This document shows positions 5,533 through 5,570 of a DNA stretch of 5,570 bases, one piece after another. The position numbers were made by a program, and so were the translations under genes. Source of the stretch: Clostridiales bacterium (GTDB lineage Bacteria; Bacillota; Clostridia; Lachnospirales; Lachnospiraceae); contig JAJQBV010000179.1 of assembly GCA_021203115.1 (NCBI GenBank), forward strand, positions 1-5,570, written 5' to 3'. The number at the start of each line of letters is the position of its first letter. Position 1 is the first letter of the stretch. A model generated the notes under the pieces. It saw nothing but the letters and a program-made list of their open reading frames with translations. It searched no databases and was not told where the DNA came from.

Positions 5533-5570
5533 ATATGGTAGACATTGAAAATATTCAAAATCTACTATAT
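5533..5570. repeat. 38-bp imperfect inverted repeat at the right edge
   Basis: The two halves, centred between 5551 and 5552, match at 15 of 19 positions. The outer arms are ATATGGTAGA and TCTACTATAT, the inner arms TTGAA and TTCAA. It is AT-rich with no T-run of a terminator. It could be an operator or a recombination or attachment site; the window edge hides what lies beyond. Confidence 0.6.

Noticed and set aside
5447..5545. Minus-strand 32-codon frame upstream of cotJ
   Set aside because: It has no ribosome site, overlaps the inverted repeat, and has no recognisable family.

Overview
The window looks like a chromosomal segment of an anaerobic, endospore-forming Firmicute, most likely a clostridium of the Lachnospiraceae type. 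This rests on a cotJABC spore-coat operon, a bifurcating-type EtfB joined to a short-chain-type acyl-CoA dehydrogenase, a DUF1292 protein, clean SigA-type promoters and strong GGAGG ribosome sites. Base composition is moderate (about 50% GC by eye). No RNA gene, CRISPR array, insertion sequence or phage gene is visible.

Layout. From 1 to 1751 (minus) lies the 5' part of one long gene. It encodes a complete acyl-CoA dehydrogenase, an Ala/Pro/Lys-rich linker and the first two thirds of an EtfB subunit, all in one open frame that runs off the left edge. Positions 1752-1979 hold two divergent SigA-like promoters. The minus-strand one has a leader hairpin; the plus-strand one drives a small acidic DUF1292 protein (1980-2285). 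A UvrD/PcrA-type superfamily 1 helicase (2233-4104, minus) converges on it, and their 3' ends overlap by 53 bp. After a short gap comes cotJA-cotJB-cotJC (5363 down to 4269, minus). It ends in a strong intrinsic terminator with a UUCG loop and is preceded by a SigK-like promoter. The last 150 bases carry no convincing gene but end in a 38-bp imperfect inverted repeat.

How the parts work together. The cotJ genes form a single transcription unit for proteins of the inner spore coat, with CotJC a manganese-catalase homologue. The dehydrogenase-EtfB fusion belongs to energy metabolism (enoyl-CoA/acyl-CoA redox coupled to Etf), and EtfA is expected just left of the window. The helicase and the DUF1292 gene look like independent housekeeping or hypothetical genes.

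I see no clear sign of an undescribed multi-gene system. The most notable points are the tethered dehydrogenase-EtfB polypeptide, the ambiguous cotJB start beside an A7 tract, the possible leaderless helicase promoter, and the inverted repeat at the right edge.
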